From: Clytia hemisphaerica
Lineage: Eukaryota > Cnidaria > Hydrozoa > Leptothecata > Clytiidae
Assembly: GCA_902728285.1 (NCBI GenBank)
Contig: CACVBU010001154.1
Location: 2,092,604-2,156,603 of the forward strand
DNA length: 64,000 bases
Reading direction: 5' to 3'
In this document: positions 1 to 12,261 of the stretch, one piece after another
Position numbering within the stretch: position 1 is the stretch's first letter
How the letters are laid out: every line of letters begins with the position of its first letter
Translations under genes and position numbers: made by a program
Notes under the pieces: model-generated
Told to the model about the DNA's origin: nothing
Databases searched by the model: none
Seen by the model: only the letters and a program-made list of their open reading frames with translations

Positions 1-1872
1 TTGACAATTTTTTAACTTTAGAGAATTTGATGGCCGTTAACGTAGAGGGGGGAGGGGGTCAGAACCATAACGGCCAAATGCCGTTAAAAAATTCGAAAGT
101 CGAGTGTCGACGGCCCCTTAGATGAATACTTTTATTTATTTGGATTCATGAAAGGTTCAAGAAGGTTGTTTACTTTTTATTTCAAATTATTTCATTGATT
201 TATTGAGCTGCAATAGCTGATTGAAAAACGAAGATTTTTGATAGTTATCAGCGTGGGCTTGCCTTGGCCGCCATTTTGAATTTCGATTTTTTTCTCCTGT
301 AGAGTCCCCTGCCCAGTTGGCGACCGGTCTAGTTGGCAACCGAACGTCTTTGAACCCAGAAAAGTCATACAAAAACAAACCTCTGGAGAATTTCTTTTGG
401 TAGTTATCTGCCTTGAACTATTTCCCGCACTGTGTAAAAAAGGTTTTAGAAAAAAACGAGTAGAATCCGAAAGATCCAACTTTGCACGGACGCACACGAA
501 AAAGCCGGATTTTTCAAAAAAAAAATAAAAAATGGCTACCTGTGGACAAAAAAGCTTCGTAAGAAAAAACGCTTCAACTCCCACGCCAAAAAATACTTGT
601 CCAAAACAATAAGTATGTTAGAATTTCTGTAAAAATCAGCTCGATACAGTTTCCTTCGTGTGAAATATTGATAAAAAAGTTGATGCAATCAGCTTCGAAA
701 TTTGACGTCCAGTCTGCGACCGACCAAACTCAAAAAATGAAAAAGAAGACTCTACATTGGGATCAAAAAATTCCAGACGCGAAGAGAAAAAAACAGGCAT
801 AAAAAATTCCCGCGTTTTTATCAAATGAAGACTCTCCATAGACCGCCACTTTCAAAACAAAACAATAACAAACTTTAGAAAAAAATGGCGACTTGAAGAA
901 AAATTCTGAAGAAACATGCCGAAGGGAAATGTAAGTGAGCTATTTTTAAACAAAAGAACGAGTGTAAATAAATTTAATACGGGAAAGCTTATGAGTTTTT
1001 TTATCATCTTGATCAATTAATATGACCTTACCTGTAAGTAGAGCACTGATTTTCTCTTTTTAACGATCGGTCGCAGACTGGTACGTCGGTCGGGAACTGG
1101 GCACTAGTACCGCTCGCTTCGAAAGTTTTTTATTCTAAGAAGATCATCTCAAATAAAAAATCAAAAAGTAAGTGAAAAATTCGAATCCAAAAATTTCGGT
1201 CGCCAACCTGGGCAGGGTACTCTACTCGGCAATTTAGAGGTTGTTCCTAAAATACGCAATTTGGCTTACGCGTAACACTTGTGAGTGCTCGTCTTAACGA
1301 CTTATTATTCCAAGAAGAAGCTTTCAAATAAAGTGAAAACAAACTGAAGACTTCAAGCTTCTTTACGAGATGGTCAAAAAGGATTTATGTAAAAACCAAA
1401 AGTAGTGAGAAAAGTGAAAAATAAGTTTGCTGTTTGTGCACTGGGCACCCCCTCTATGTTAAATGACTTCTTATGTTTAAGTCACAAAAATTATTAAAGT
1501 ATCAAACTAAATTTCTCTCAAACCATTCTTGTAAATTTAATACAAACCAGAAATAACCAACCTTACCTATCTTGTAATTGTTGTGCTTTGTTGCTTCCAG
1601 AACACGATATTTTTTGCTGCGATTTTTTGATTTTCTGACCTTCCTGTTGTTGACTCGATTACCCAAAATGTGTTGCTATTGCTTCCTTAGACTCTAGCTA
1701 CACGATAAAACAGCTTTACAGCTCTACTTACACTGAATATAGATTTGAAATAACAATTAGCGCGGGAAATTTCGAACGATCTGTTTGATTTTTCCTTTAG
1801 AACTTTATGTACGCTGTATAAACAGATAAACAGGCTAATAAGAGGTTGATTTGATTTGAATAAATAATTGCC
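1..1872. other. Gene-free left flank with repeat debris
   Basis: No coding exon is convincing here. The stretch is AT-rich and includes a candidate inverted-repeat element (299-1225, listed separately). The bases just upstream of the first gene (about 1690-1872) should hold its promoter and 5' leader, but I see no diagnostic core element. Open frames at 192-584 and 636-839 on the minus strand lie inside the repeat and show no domain. Confidence 0.5.
299..1225. repeat. Candidate DNA element with terminal inverted repeats
   Basis: The left end reads GTAGAGTCCCCTGCCCAG followed by TTGGCGACCG. The right end, read on the minus strand, is GTAGAGTACCCTGCCCAG followed by GTTGGCGACCG. An inner pair around CCAGTCTGCGACCG (about 708) and CGGTCGCAGACTGG (about 1068) is also inverted, so the arms are complex. 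No transposase is encoded, so it would be non-autonomous. A target duplication is not clear. The family is unknown to me. Confidence 0.5.
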
Positions 1873-4333
1873 ATGGGGAAAAGAAAGTCTTCAGGGAAAG
1901 ATGACAACACAAAAGGAACATGTAAAAAGAAAACAAAGAAGATTGGAAGCGAGGAGCAAAAGATACCACCAAAAGATAAAGATGGATCTCAAGAATCACA
2001 AGACTCTTCGGATGTCAGAATCGAAAATAGTTCTGCAAAAACAGTAACAGAAACATTGGCTCTCTCAACTTCTACACTTTCCAACGAGAAATGCAACTCA
2101 GATGAAAACTTGAAAGTCGTAGTTGAAAAACTTCAGAATGTTGCTGGAAAAGATGTCAATGAGAAGATGGCAAATGACCAAACAGATAATCATACTGAAA
2201 TCGAAGACGAGCCAAAATTAGAACCGAGAGAACAGGTATTTTCCAAAAAAATATTTTATTCTAAATTGAAATCCTCAAAACTCCTGAAACTCCTTATATT
2301 GTTGTTAGAATTATTGTCATGATCGAAATGAAAACAATTCTTTGTTTGATCAATAGATATTCAAAAGCAGCCAACGACGGATTTCTCAAATGTCTGTACT
2401 AATTTTCCAGTAGATATAATTTTAGGGAGAAAATCCAGGAACATTTTGCTCAGCGAACAGACCTGAAAATCTAGGAGGATGTGAATTTTTTCAAAAGGAC
2501 AGGCTGGACAGGCACCAATTTCATTAAAATACCTGTTCGGAAAATCCAGGAGCAATCATGAAAAAGAACACATATATTTTTTCCAGTAAGAACATTTTGG
2601 GAAACAAAAACAGAACAAAATTCATTTTTTTCTAGAATCAATTTGTATAAAACACATGCATTTTTTCAGGAGCCCGAATTTCCTCATCGAACAGATGTAC
2701 TTTTCGACTTTTCCAGGAACCAAACGTCAAAAAAACAGATGGTGTTATTTCCAGCCCTGGGAACGCTTCTGAACAGTTATTTTGTGTTTTCTAGCCGTTG
2801 GCTGCTCTTCTGCTCTCGGATATTAACACCCACTAAAAATTATAATGATTTTTTAAAAAGAAATTAAGTTATTTTAAGTGACGAAAATCCGCAAGAAACT
2901 TTGAATCAATCCCACCATCATAGTTATATCTTTTCACAGTCCTACGATTTTTCGCTTCTAGTTGGAGGCTGGGCCAGACGAACGACTTGAGCGAGAATCA
3001 TCATTAAAGGCACACTCAGAAGAAAAGGGGAAGCTTGATTTTCAGGAAATCAATGAAATGCAAGAAGAAAAGCCAGACGAAGGTGATCAGTTATCAAAGA
3101 GCGATTATCTGAGAGAATCTCCCAAAAGTAACGAAACCCAAGTCTCCAAAGAAATGGTACAAATGGAGACGGGCCCTTCAGCTATCGTCGAAAAACAAAA
3201 ATCCATGGATGAAAAGTCTACAAATGATCCAATCCAAGAAGAATTAGATGCTAATGAAAAGGTTGTAGAGGAATCTGAAGTAGACGAAAAGACCCAAGAA
3301 CAGTTAGAAGCAACTGACTCGCAAATTTGTACCCTTCTTGGTGGCATAGATATGCAGGAGTCAGCAAAAAGTAATCACTATCTAAAGGAAAATTTGGGAA
3401 TCGAATGTGTTGATGAAAAAGTTGGCAATTTATTGGGTCATTTATCTAGCATGAAGTGAGTTTTCGAGTTATATGTGAAAAAAGTACAAATTTCAATACC
3501 TAATAGACAGGAGGTTTGAAATAAGCGGGGTGGGTGGAAAATTCTCAAAACTTATAAATGGGAGTTGGAATAAAAATGTCGTAGCTGGCAAAAAATTCGA
3601 AAATTGATTAGCAAGGGACGCTTATTAACTTATTAGGTACTCGAGAGTATAAAAGGTACAAAGAACCTTTTGACCCTTACTAGCAATAGCGAGGTTAAGC
3701 AAGAAGCTATCTATTACGTACGGAATCTATTACGTGAGTTTTTCGCGGGCTAGAACCTAAATCTCAAGGCTAACTCTGTCCCGTGTAATTTGACCTGTAC
3801 GTCGTAGTTTGGGGAGTGGATCTATTGCGCGAAAATCTCCAATCTCACGTAATAGATATCGATTAGGATATAAGCTGATCCAGGGGAAATTTACTTTACG
3901 GAGATTGGGCTGAATCGTTTAGGATCAAAAATCACCCGAAAAAAATGTAAACAGAAAAGAAACTTTGGTAATTTTTTTTTGATTTCTGACAAGTTTGAGC
4001 TGAGAAAACTAACAGAAGAAATGTTTTGAATCTCATCTGTGGAAACTATGATGCATAAAAACAAAGTGAAAGGATTTATTGCACAAAAGAAGGTCAAGAT
4101 GTAAGTGTAATAAAATAATCTTTGCTGACTTTTTTTATCAAACCAAAACAAACGAAGTTTCTTTCTGGTTCTTTTGTTTTTCTTCTCTTTTTTATCTTGC
4201 TTTTTATATGCTCTCAAAGTCCAAATACATTCAAAGTAACCATTACAATGAACAGCATGTAACCATATTTCTTTTCATGTTTTTCAGTGTTTCTTTGGTG
4301 CCACCATCAAGTGCGAAGAAGCCAAAGTTATAA
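1873..4333 (+). CDS. Highly charged, low-complexity protein (three exons)
   Basis: I reconstruct three exons: 1873-2235, 2962-3455 and 4288-4333. Donors are GTATTT and GTGAGT; acceptors are TTCGCTTCTAG and TTTTTCAG. Lengths 363 + 494 + 46 give exactly 300 codons plus a stop, and all phases agree. The start ATG is in a good context (GCCATGG). The protein is dominated by Glu, Lys, Asp, Ser and Gln, with no cysteine-rich or membrane segment. A lysine-rich N-terminus (GKRKSSGKD, then KKKTKK) and a basic end (SSAKKPKL) look like nuclear localisation signals, so a nuclear disordered protein is a reasonable inference. I recognise no family. An AATAAA lies 63 bases after the stop. The last, tiny exon lies between perfect 57-bp inverted repeats. 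Confidence 0.72.
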
Positions 4334-5397
4334 TGTCACCCGGGTGTCACCCACCCAAAGCAACAAACACGAAAAAGACTGCTCTGCCAAGCTCAAATAA
4401 ATTTACCCTTCCGTCCGAAGCATAACAGAAGAATTCTTTATTTATTGTTCCAATTTCAACTGCTACAACTAACGTACAAATCAGACCTGATGTCACACAA
4501 CCGCTGAACTTCAAACCGTTCTCAAAAATTATATAAAGCTCTATCTTCTGGACAACCGCTACTGCTTTAAGTTCTCAATCCTTTACTGAAAAATTTTTAT
4601 TGACTGGTCATCCTTCAACTTCTTCGACATTATGTTATATAACGTTCCAGAAAGTTTAGTTTGATTCTAAAGAGACATCTCCCTTCCTAAAAAGGTGATA
4701 TTGATATCTTGGAATGCAAAGAAGTAGAAGAAGGAACACCTGCCAGATATGAAACTTGAGACCTGGTTTGCACACTTTTTTATAAGAGTGTTTTTATTGG
4801 TAATGCTAATGGTGAAGCATTCATATAGAAATGCAGCTAAATAAGGATGACAGACTGTACACTATGCTCTCTTACAGATTATTTTTTTCTTTATAAATAA
4901 AGCAGTAATTTTTGATTGGTACCTATGTAAACTAGGAATGAAATTATGAAATTATATATATTTTTATTGCAATGTTAAGAATTCATTGAAATGATAAGTC
5001 ATAGACATATTTTTTGTTTATAACAATGTTGAATAAAAATAGTAAAAGTAATATAGAGAAAACTCTGACTATGCTTGTCTAGTTTTTGTGAAAACATTTG
5101 TCTTGGGAAAAAACTAAGTAGATTGAGATTGAAAGTAAGGGGATTTTATAGACCAAACCACCAACAAGAAAGCTGGAAAAGAAAGAAAGAAAAATAAAAT
5201 TTTTTAAGTTGGGGCCGAAAGTTAGATACGGAAAAATAAACATCACGTCATACGTAATAGATCGCCTTTTTTGCTTAACCTCTTTTTTCTCTATGCCTTG
5301 AAGCTTTAGGAATCAGGCTAAAACGCCTCGGATCCAGTCTAAAAACTCACGTAATAGATTCCGTACGTAATAGATAGCTTCTTGCTTAACCTCGCTA
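3687..5397. repeat. Perfect 57-bp inverted repeats flanking the last exon of the first gene
   Basis: The arm at 3687-3743 and the arm at 5341-5397 are exact reverse complements over 57 bases, starting TAGCGAGGTTAAGCAAG and containing two CTATTACGT motifs. Weaker copies of the CTATTACGT motif occur just inside each arm (about 3840 and 5250), so each arm could be the end of a separate small MITE, or the pair could be the ends of one 1.7-kb unit. The interval includes coding exon 4288-4333 and its poly(A) signal. Confidence 0.8.
4396..4401 (+). promoter_or_regulatory. Poly(A) signal of the charged-protein gene
   Basis: AATAAA begins 63 bases after the TAA stop at 4331-4333. Its position and orientation fit a short 3' untranslated region. 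Confidence 0.6.
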
Positions 5398-6163
5398 ATG
5401 TCAAAAGAATATTTCAGAAGTGCAAAAATTGACGAAAACTTTTTTTTTCAGCCGAGTGATTATGGATGCAAAAAGAGATTTGGCATCAATGAGATTGAAA
5501 ATCAACCAAGCGATTAAATCATCAAAAAACACTTGACAAAAACAAAAACAAAGTATATTACCAGTTTTTATATAAATGTGGTTTCTTTTATATATCACAT
5601 TATGAAAATACGTAGGTGACTATAATTATGTACATTGGGATGAAGTTAAAAAGTTTTATGTTTGCTGCTATATACACTAAAGTCTTATCATGTAAATACA
5701 TCTTCAAATATAAATGCTAAATAAATGCTTTATTTCTTATTTCTCTATATCAAATAATTTTGAATTGGAATAATTAGTCAAAATTTGCTTGACATAAAAT
5801 ATAAAATATATACAAAATATTAACCAAAACAAAACAATTAAATTATGAAATTGTAAAAACTTCAAGGAAATTTGACTATGTTTCTCATAAAACTTTCAGT
5901 ATTGAATTCAAAGTATAAGTGGATTAATTTTCGCGAGACTTAACTTTGCTAACTCGCGAAATTAAACCCACACACCAAATCAGACTAGCAACTTAAAATA
6001 ATAAAATAGTTTAAAAGATTTACTATTTCGGCGTTTTCAAGAATACTTTCAATAAATTTTAGGCTTATTCGTGAATTTAAAAACACTAAAAATATTTCAT
6101 TTAATGGATTTTCGGAATTTTCGGAATTTCTCTAAAATTATGCTTGGGATATAAGCATCCTTA
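4402..6163. other. Intergenic AT-rich stretch
   Basis: Apart from the right arm of the inverted repeat at 5341-5397 I see no gene. Scattered fragments such as the CGCGAAATTAA-type motif near 5935-5970 resemble ends of a dispersed repeat that recurs near 10450 and 12120. Confidence 0.4.
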
Positions 6164-6524
6164 TACCGTAAGTCCTCAAATAAGCGCCCCGCTCGAATAA
6201 GCCCCCCCCCTTGAATTGAAGGGGCGCTTATTCGAATATGTTATTGATTGAATAAGATATTGAGTAGATACTTGTGTCTTAAAAAGAAAGAAAGCGATTA
6301 AGAATAAAATGATAGAAATTGTCAATTGGATTTTTCCAATTTTTCTTTTATTCATCCTTTTTTGAAAAATCAACCCTTTGAAGCAGTTAAATTTAAGCAG
6401 ATTCCGAATTTGTTGATATACGAATTTCTGAAATAAAAAAATAAGTGCCCGCTCGAATAAGCGCCCCCCTTAGAGCCTGAAAAATTAAATAAGCGCCCGG
6501 GCGCTTATTCGAGGGTTTACGGTA
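6164..6524. mobile_element. TA-flanked MITE
   Basis: The left end TACCGTAAGTCCTCAAATA and the right end, read on the minus strand, TACCGTAAACCCTCGAATA, form terminal inverted repeats of about 25 bases. The outer TA on each side fits a Tc1/mariner-type TA target duplication. Internal copies of GAATAAGCGCCC add subterminal repeats. There is no coding capacity. Confidence 0.72.
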
Positions 6525-6982
6525 AGCCCTGGACCTGAGCATCTCCGAGCCTGTTTTCAAATTTTGTATGCTTATAAAAAACAATATAATCTAAATAAAA
6601 CACTGCAAAAGAACGACTTTTCTCTACGATATCAATTTTGGCTTAAAAACTTAAAGCATGCATTATTTTTTTAGCTAAAGAACAACCAAACTGCAACTTT
6701 TTTATTTGAGTTACAAGGCTTTAGTCATAGGAAACTATAAAGTTTTATAATAAAAAATCGTAAAAACTTGGCGTTAAATCATCGATGAAACTGAACACCA
6801 ACAAAAATTTACCATTCATTTATAATAAAAAGCAATGAAAATAACTTAACGAACTTCCATACTTTTAGGTACCCTGTGAAGGAATCGGGGGTCGGCAGAT
6901 TTCAAATTTCAATAGACGGGGGGTTGAAAAATTTATTTCGAAGGTTCGGGGGGAGGAGTTGGAAAAATCGAAAAATAAATCC

Positions 6983-8600
6983 TTAAGGTGGTAGTCTACT
7001 GAGAAATGGAAAAAGTCATTTTTTTACTTTTTTTGTAATAACTTTTGAAATATTTAAGATATCTCAATGAAACTTTCCACAATGGTAGTAAAACTATTAA
7101 CCATGCAAAATATGAAAAAAAAAATCTAAAAATAGCACAGACGGGGGTGATACCGACCAGGGGGTTACGTACTATAGTTTTCTCCATACAGGTTTTTAAA
7201 GACTTCTAAAACGTTTTAGCAAAAGATTTTTGGTATGGTGGTTGGTATTCATCAAAGGCAGAGGATGAGTGAAAAAAAAATTCATAATTATTTTCCAGGG
7301 GGTCTGGAACCTAAAAAACGTGATTTTTGAGATTTAGAACCAATGACAGATTTTTCTGAATTTTTTCTTCACTCATCCTCTGCCAAATGGTACAAGAAGC
7401 AATCCCTGAAAATTTCATGGAGCTAGCACTTTTCAATCCCGAGAAAAACCTGCATAGGCGTTAGCAAACCCCCGGAAACGCGTTTTGAGAAAATCAAGAA
7501 AAAAGACAAAAGTCTGCAAAAAATGGGTATTATTTTAAGCTGGAAAGCTCTTTTCAAAAAATTTCTTCACTGAATACTCATCCAACCAGTCAAGTTTCAA
7601 AAGTTAAAGTAAAACATTTCACAAAAATTGATAAAATATCCAAAAATCAACAAAAACATGTTGCGCTAAAGTCATGTACATACATAGCAAAGTTTGCGGT
7701 AATCTTGCGATAACATCAAATTTGGGTGAAAAAAGCCATATAAGTGTGTCAAAATGTTCATTGAAAGTCCAGCATGACTCTCTGTAGGCATGTAAAACTT
7801 TTTGTGTGTGCATTTTTATTCACATAGACTAGATGACAATGAGCAATGAGCTGGCTTGACCGCCGAAAGAAGGCTGTTATGAGTGGCGGGTGTCAGATGA
7901 GAATGTGCGTCTCCAGAAGTTAGGTCCAGTTCATTATAATGCACATTTCTATCTCTGTAACATCATGTTGTGCTTGGAAATATCTCAGTTACATTTAAAT
8001 CCACTACAAAACATTATGTGAGCCACCAAAAGCACACCGCCTGCTCAAGACAAAATGGCGGCAACTTAAATGTTTTTCGTAGAAATCCAGCAACATAACC
8101 AATGTACAGCAACTTTATGGCTTCTTTAGAGTCTATTCTTCATTTAAACAAATCATTTCCATCAAAGAAATTAAGTTTTGATCTAAAACTTGCCAAGAAA
8201 TCTGCAGAATCATGCTTACAGCTTGCTTTTCAGCTTGTTTTGATGTGTTACACTACTGAAGCTACCATCTTTAATTTTAAGGATGACGTAATGCCACGGA
8301 AAATAATATTTTGACGCTCGAAAAGGGCGTAAAAAGAGCTTTCTTTTGGCGTATCACATTGCTATGTTTCGGCCGAGATTGAAGAAATAAGTCCTTAGCA
8401 ACGGGATTTTTCCCGTTGCTAGGGCGATTTTTCAAGCACCCAGCAGGACAAAAATGCTCACTGCGACCTGAAAAATAAAGATATCTCTCTGAAATTTCCA
8501 GGAGATGTTCAGAAAGACCTAAGGATCTCAAAACACCCAAAAACCAAAATTCGACAATTTTTTCGATGATTTTCCATTTCTCAGTAGACTACCACCTTAA
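6983..8600. mobile_element. 1,618-bp TTAA element, copy 1
   Basis: The ends are TTAAGGTGGTAGTCTACTGA at 6983 and its reverse complement at the right end, with TTAA at both outer borders, as in piggyBac-type insertion. A second copy lies inverted at 37801-39418 with the same total length. Shared internal blocks include CAATGAAACTTTCCACAAT, a GACGGGGGT block, and a short hairpin TAGCAACGGG/CCCGTTGCTA at 8396-8421. No frame over about 90 codons exists, so it is non-autonomous. Confidence 0.8.
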
Positions 8601-8757
8601 CCGTTAAAAAAAGGACTATTAGTATCACTGTGGCCGGGGGCCCATATTTTTTCCTCAGAGAGCATGAAAGGTAGTTGTGATGTTCCAGGGAATATATAAA
8701 TTTATCTACAGAAATATTTACACTTTGAGTTTTTAAATGACTTAAACGAAAAACTTT

Positions 8758-11700
8758 CTAGTTTTCATCTTCTGACGTTTCGTAATCTTCCAGCTTTGTA
8801 ATATAAACATTACTCCAAATCGATTTGATTGGAACATTTTCAACACAACCTTCTTCTATATCTCTCATTTTAATGGGGGTATCAAAAATTTCCTCTTTCT
8901 GTTCCAAATTCACGACTTTCTTGTTTTTAGTTCTTGATAAAGAAGTGCGATTCACAAATCGATAGAAAAACAAAAACACAACTACTAGAAGTGTAAAACA
9001 AGCCACCGATGAAGTTATCACTATTGTTTTATCGATTCCACCAACTTCTCTGTCTAATAAGAAAAGAATAGTTTCTACTTTAGCTGGAGAGTGATTTTTC
9101 CAAAATTACAATTTGTATGGTTTCTACAAAATAAATTAAAAATCATCTTTTGGACATGTTTTGAGAGGAGAAACTACCTTAAGGGAACTTTTTTCGGCGT
9201 GAACTTATTTTGGCGGGCAGCAAATATCCTAAAAAATTTTAATTTTGGCGGGAACTTATTTTGGCGAATAGAGAATTTTTTTAATTTTGGCGGGAACTAA
9301 TTTTGGCGAATGACAGCGTAAATATGTTCTATTTTGCCTTATTTCTAGCGATTTTGATGAATTTCAGGGGTTATTTAGGCAAGGAAACAAAAAATTTAAT
9401 TTTGACGGGAACTTATTTTGGCGAGTGAGCAAAAAAATTTGAAAAGAGGACCTGCTTGGGAACAAAAACTATTACTACGGAAAACCTTGAATTTCACTTG
9501 ATAGGAAATTATTCTGTGAAAAGCGTCTGACTTGACTCTCAAGCTTTTTAAAGATTCCTGGGCGTGCCCGAAGCTTACCTTTCGCAGGCAAATTTAATGA
9601 ATTACAAATTTGCTCCTGACAGCTTATAAGGAGAAATTCAGATTTTTTTGTAGTAATATTTTTTGTTCACTAGATGGTCCTCTTTCAAACGAAACAAAAA
9701 TTTTTCGAATTTGACGATTCTTTTATTGTCGATGACGTCATTTTTTAAGCTATTTTCCTTTATAGCTTCTCAAATATTGATTTTCAGGTACATATGTTAT
9801 GATTTTTTTTGCAATCCTTGGATAAATATCTTTCATTTGAGCCATATATGAGCTTCTAATTTTCACTTCACAAAAGTGATGACGTCACATGGGGACCGCC
9901 CTAATGGTCAAAATTTTTCTCATCACTCGTTTTTGTGATCTTATGGACCTAATTGATCATTTAAAAAAGTTAGTTTGCTTTTAACAACTCTGTGCACACG
10001 AAGGATGCTTTCAGAATTCTTCAGGCTCTCACTAAAATATGAATTAAAATTTTTGGTAGAATTGCAATCTTAGTTGATGTGAATGATATGATTGATTACC
10101 TTGTTGTACGTGAACACAATCAGTGTTGTCTTTTAAGCAATTCTCTATCAGACAACTTGTGAATGATGAATTTCCACATAATCGTACTGCTTGGTTAAAT
10201 TTCCCCTGTGTTGAAAGCTGTAGACAATTGCCACACTCTTTATCCAGACAGCTTTGTTTGAGAAGAATACATTTTGTTTCCTCTGCTATAACATCGAACC
10301 CAAAGCTAAGTGTGTCTATAAATAAAATGAAAACATTCCATAATTTGTAACTTAAAAACTAATTTAACAATTTTTAAACAATTGATGTCAATTTAGCGGA
10401 AATTTTATACATGTGCAAAAAGTACTACCAAAACTAAACACCTTATGGGTATTAATTCGCGGGTTATCACGAAATTCTTTTGAGTAAACGTGTTTCGTGT
10501 GTAATAAATTTCGCGATTACAAGTTTTTTGGAAATTTTCAAAATGTGAAAGAAAATGACTTTAGGGATCCCAATCAAAAATAAACCTCTGTTTTGTGACA
10601 TTTTTACTGTCAGCCACTAATTTGACCATAACTTGGGAAAATCATGTGGCTTACTCTTAGGATCGCTTTGATGGTTAAGCTAAGGAAATTAGCTATCCAT
10701 TGCATAAAGGGCGAATTTTAGTGGCTTACTTAAGGGGAGTTACAAGCAAATGAAGTGCAGGCAAAAATGTGGCTTACTTGTCATGTGGCTTACACTACCA
10801 AGAAATTTTGTTGGCTGAGTTCTCAATAATGGAAACAGTCAGAAATATACTTTCTTTTCAGCATTGCAAGCAAAGGGCTAAATTTTTCACTAGCTGCACT
10901 GATTTCTGGCTTACAGTTTGTTAAGTGGGCAAAAATGTGGCTTACGCAAGGGAAATGTAGGCGAATAGGTGAATACAGGTGTAGGTGAAATATAGATGAA
11001 ATCTCATGTTTAACATTTTTTAAGTTTTTGGCACTCAATCATTAAAGTATAACACCAGTAGGTGTAAAAAATTACAAAAATTTTGTTGTAAGTACAATTT
11101 TGTGGCTTACAAAGTCACGTTAAAAATTATCGAAAAGCAAGCCACAAAAAAGTATATTTAATAGCTAGAAAGTATGTACATTTAACTTTTTTTAATTCAA
11201 CCTTTCCTCTGTCAAGTTAAGAAAGTCCCATTCTAATATCTCTTATCTAATTTGTGTGGCTTACATTTCTAAAAAAGATTTTGAGTTGAAGCCACATTTT
11301 TAGCCCAATTAACGAAAAAAAAAAATTCATTCATAATGTCTTAGTAAGGGTTTTTTTATAAGCATAACGTTTATAAGCATATGCAGGCTCAGTTTTTGAT
11401 ACCTAAACAATGGCTATGGCGTAGTGGTGTTGTGGTTACCGTGCTTGACTTCTGTCCAGGAGGCTCGAGTTCGATACCCACTGTGGCACTACGATTCACT
11501 TGGCAAGTGAATGCTCCTTCGCCCGGGTCAACCCATGCCATGTGAGGGGAATTGGGTACCATAACTCTGATACAAGAGTATGGGTAGATATTCCAGACAT
11601 TGTGGTGTGCCGAGACACTTAGGAGGTTCTACACCTGCGAGGACATCCGTTCTCCCGTGTAGTTCGAGTGTCGTGGTATACACCATGGCTCGGCAGCTCG

Positions 11701-12261
11701 CATCTGCAGGGTTGCAATGTCTGCTTGCGCTGTGATTCCTACTTCACCGTGGGTAGGACCCATTCCGATGCATCGGAGGGCATATCTATCTAAACAATGG
11801 CTCTATTGTTTGAGAACAATAGAATGCTAAGCATAATGCGAGCCTGACATAGGGACAGACACTTGCTTATAAAAAAAACATGTATTTTCCACAACATTGT
11901 AAAATTTCAAGACTTGTCAAGAAGACTTCATCAGCTATGACAACGACAACGTTGTTTTTGGGCATTTTTCAAAATGTCACACTATTTTTGATTGTGATCC
12001 TAATTTCGCTTGAAACAAAACTTATTGGTTGTAAACATACCAAAAATAGTAACTAAGTGTGACAAATAAGTATTTTCGATTTTCGGCCTATTTTGAAAAA
12101 TTTAAACGGTATTAAATTTTGCGAAATTAAGTACTCGCGAAACTTTGTAACCCGCAAACTTCAATACCAATATAATGTACAAAGAGCTTCAGGTATAAAA
12201 TAAAGAAATAGTATATGAAGTACTTACAAATCCATAGCACTTTGATGTAGTGCTTGAACAT
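8758..12261 (-). CDS. Small type I membrane protein with 8-cysteine ectodomain (three exons)
   Basis: Exons on the minus strand are 12261-12228, 10315-10100 and 9053-8758. The junction phases match (34 + 216 + 296 = 546 bases), giving 181 residues. Donors are GTAAGTA and GTAATC; acceptors are TTTATTTATAG and TTCTTATTAG. Residues 1-22 look like a signal peptide. The ectodomain has cysteines at 27, 34, 39, 42, 58, 66, 71 and 78, enough for four disulfides. Residues 93-114 form one membrane helix. The tail of about 65 residues is first basic (SLSRTKNKK), then acidic, ending ETSEDEN. There is no kinase, death or ITAM-like domain. I do not recognise the family; a small receptor or adhesion partner is possible. 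Intron 1 holds a SINE and repeated GTGGCTTAC motifs; intron 2 holds GGCGGGAACTTA repeats. Confidence 0.68.
9183..9425 (+). repeat. GGCGGGAACTTATTTTGGCG minisatellite-like repeats
   Basis: Five imperfect copies of a unit around TTTTGGCGGGAACTTATT occur at irregular spacing within intron 2 of the membrane-protein gene. The last copy (about 9400) has TTTTGACGGGAACTTATT. The sequence looks like the internal part of a decayed element. Confidence 0.65.
10645..11274 (+). repeat. Dispersed GTGGCTTAC cluster
   Basis: The nonamer GTGGCTTAC or a one-base variant occurs eight times in the same orientation: near 10646, 10721, 10769, 10785, 10906, 10937, 11102 and 11266. Two reversed AAGCCACA fragments follow at about 11149 and 11293. 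Spacing is irregular, so this is not a tandem array. It lies in an intron. Confidence 0.7.
11416..11789 (+). mobile_element. tRNA-headed SINE with 13-bp target duplication
   Basis: A 13-base direct repeat, CTAAACAATGGCT, flanks it at 11403-11415 and 11790-11802. The head has a pol III A box (TGGCGTAGTGG) and a B box (GAGTTCGATACCC). The body ends in a short TATC-rich tail. A degenerate relative lies at about 36955-37325, sharing the stretch around CTCTGATACAAGAGT. It is flanked by a TTTTTTTATAAGCA motif at about 11350 and its inverse near 11867, so it may sit in an older repeat. Confidence 0.8.

Larger units (their letters stand above)
10447..12168. repeat. Candidate nested element with imperfect GGTATT...GCGGGTTA ends
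   Basis: GGTATTAATTCGCGGGTTA near 10448 and, on the minus strand, GGTATTGAAGTTTGCGGGTTA from 12168 are imperfect inverted repeats. The interval would nearly fill intron 1 of the membrane-protein gene and contains the SINE at 11416-11789. This may instead be two unrelated copies of one terminal repeat. Confidence 0.35.
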
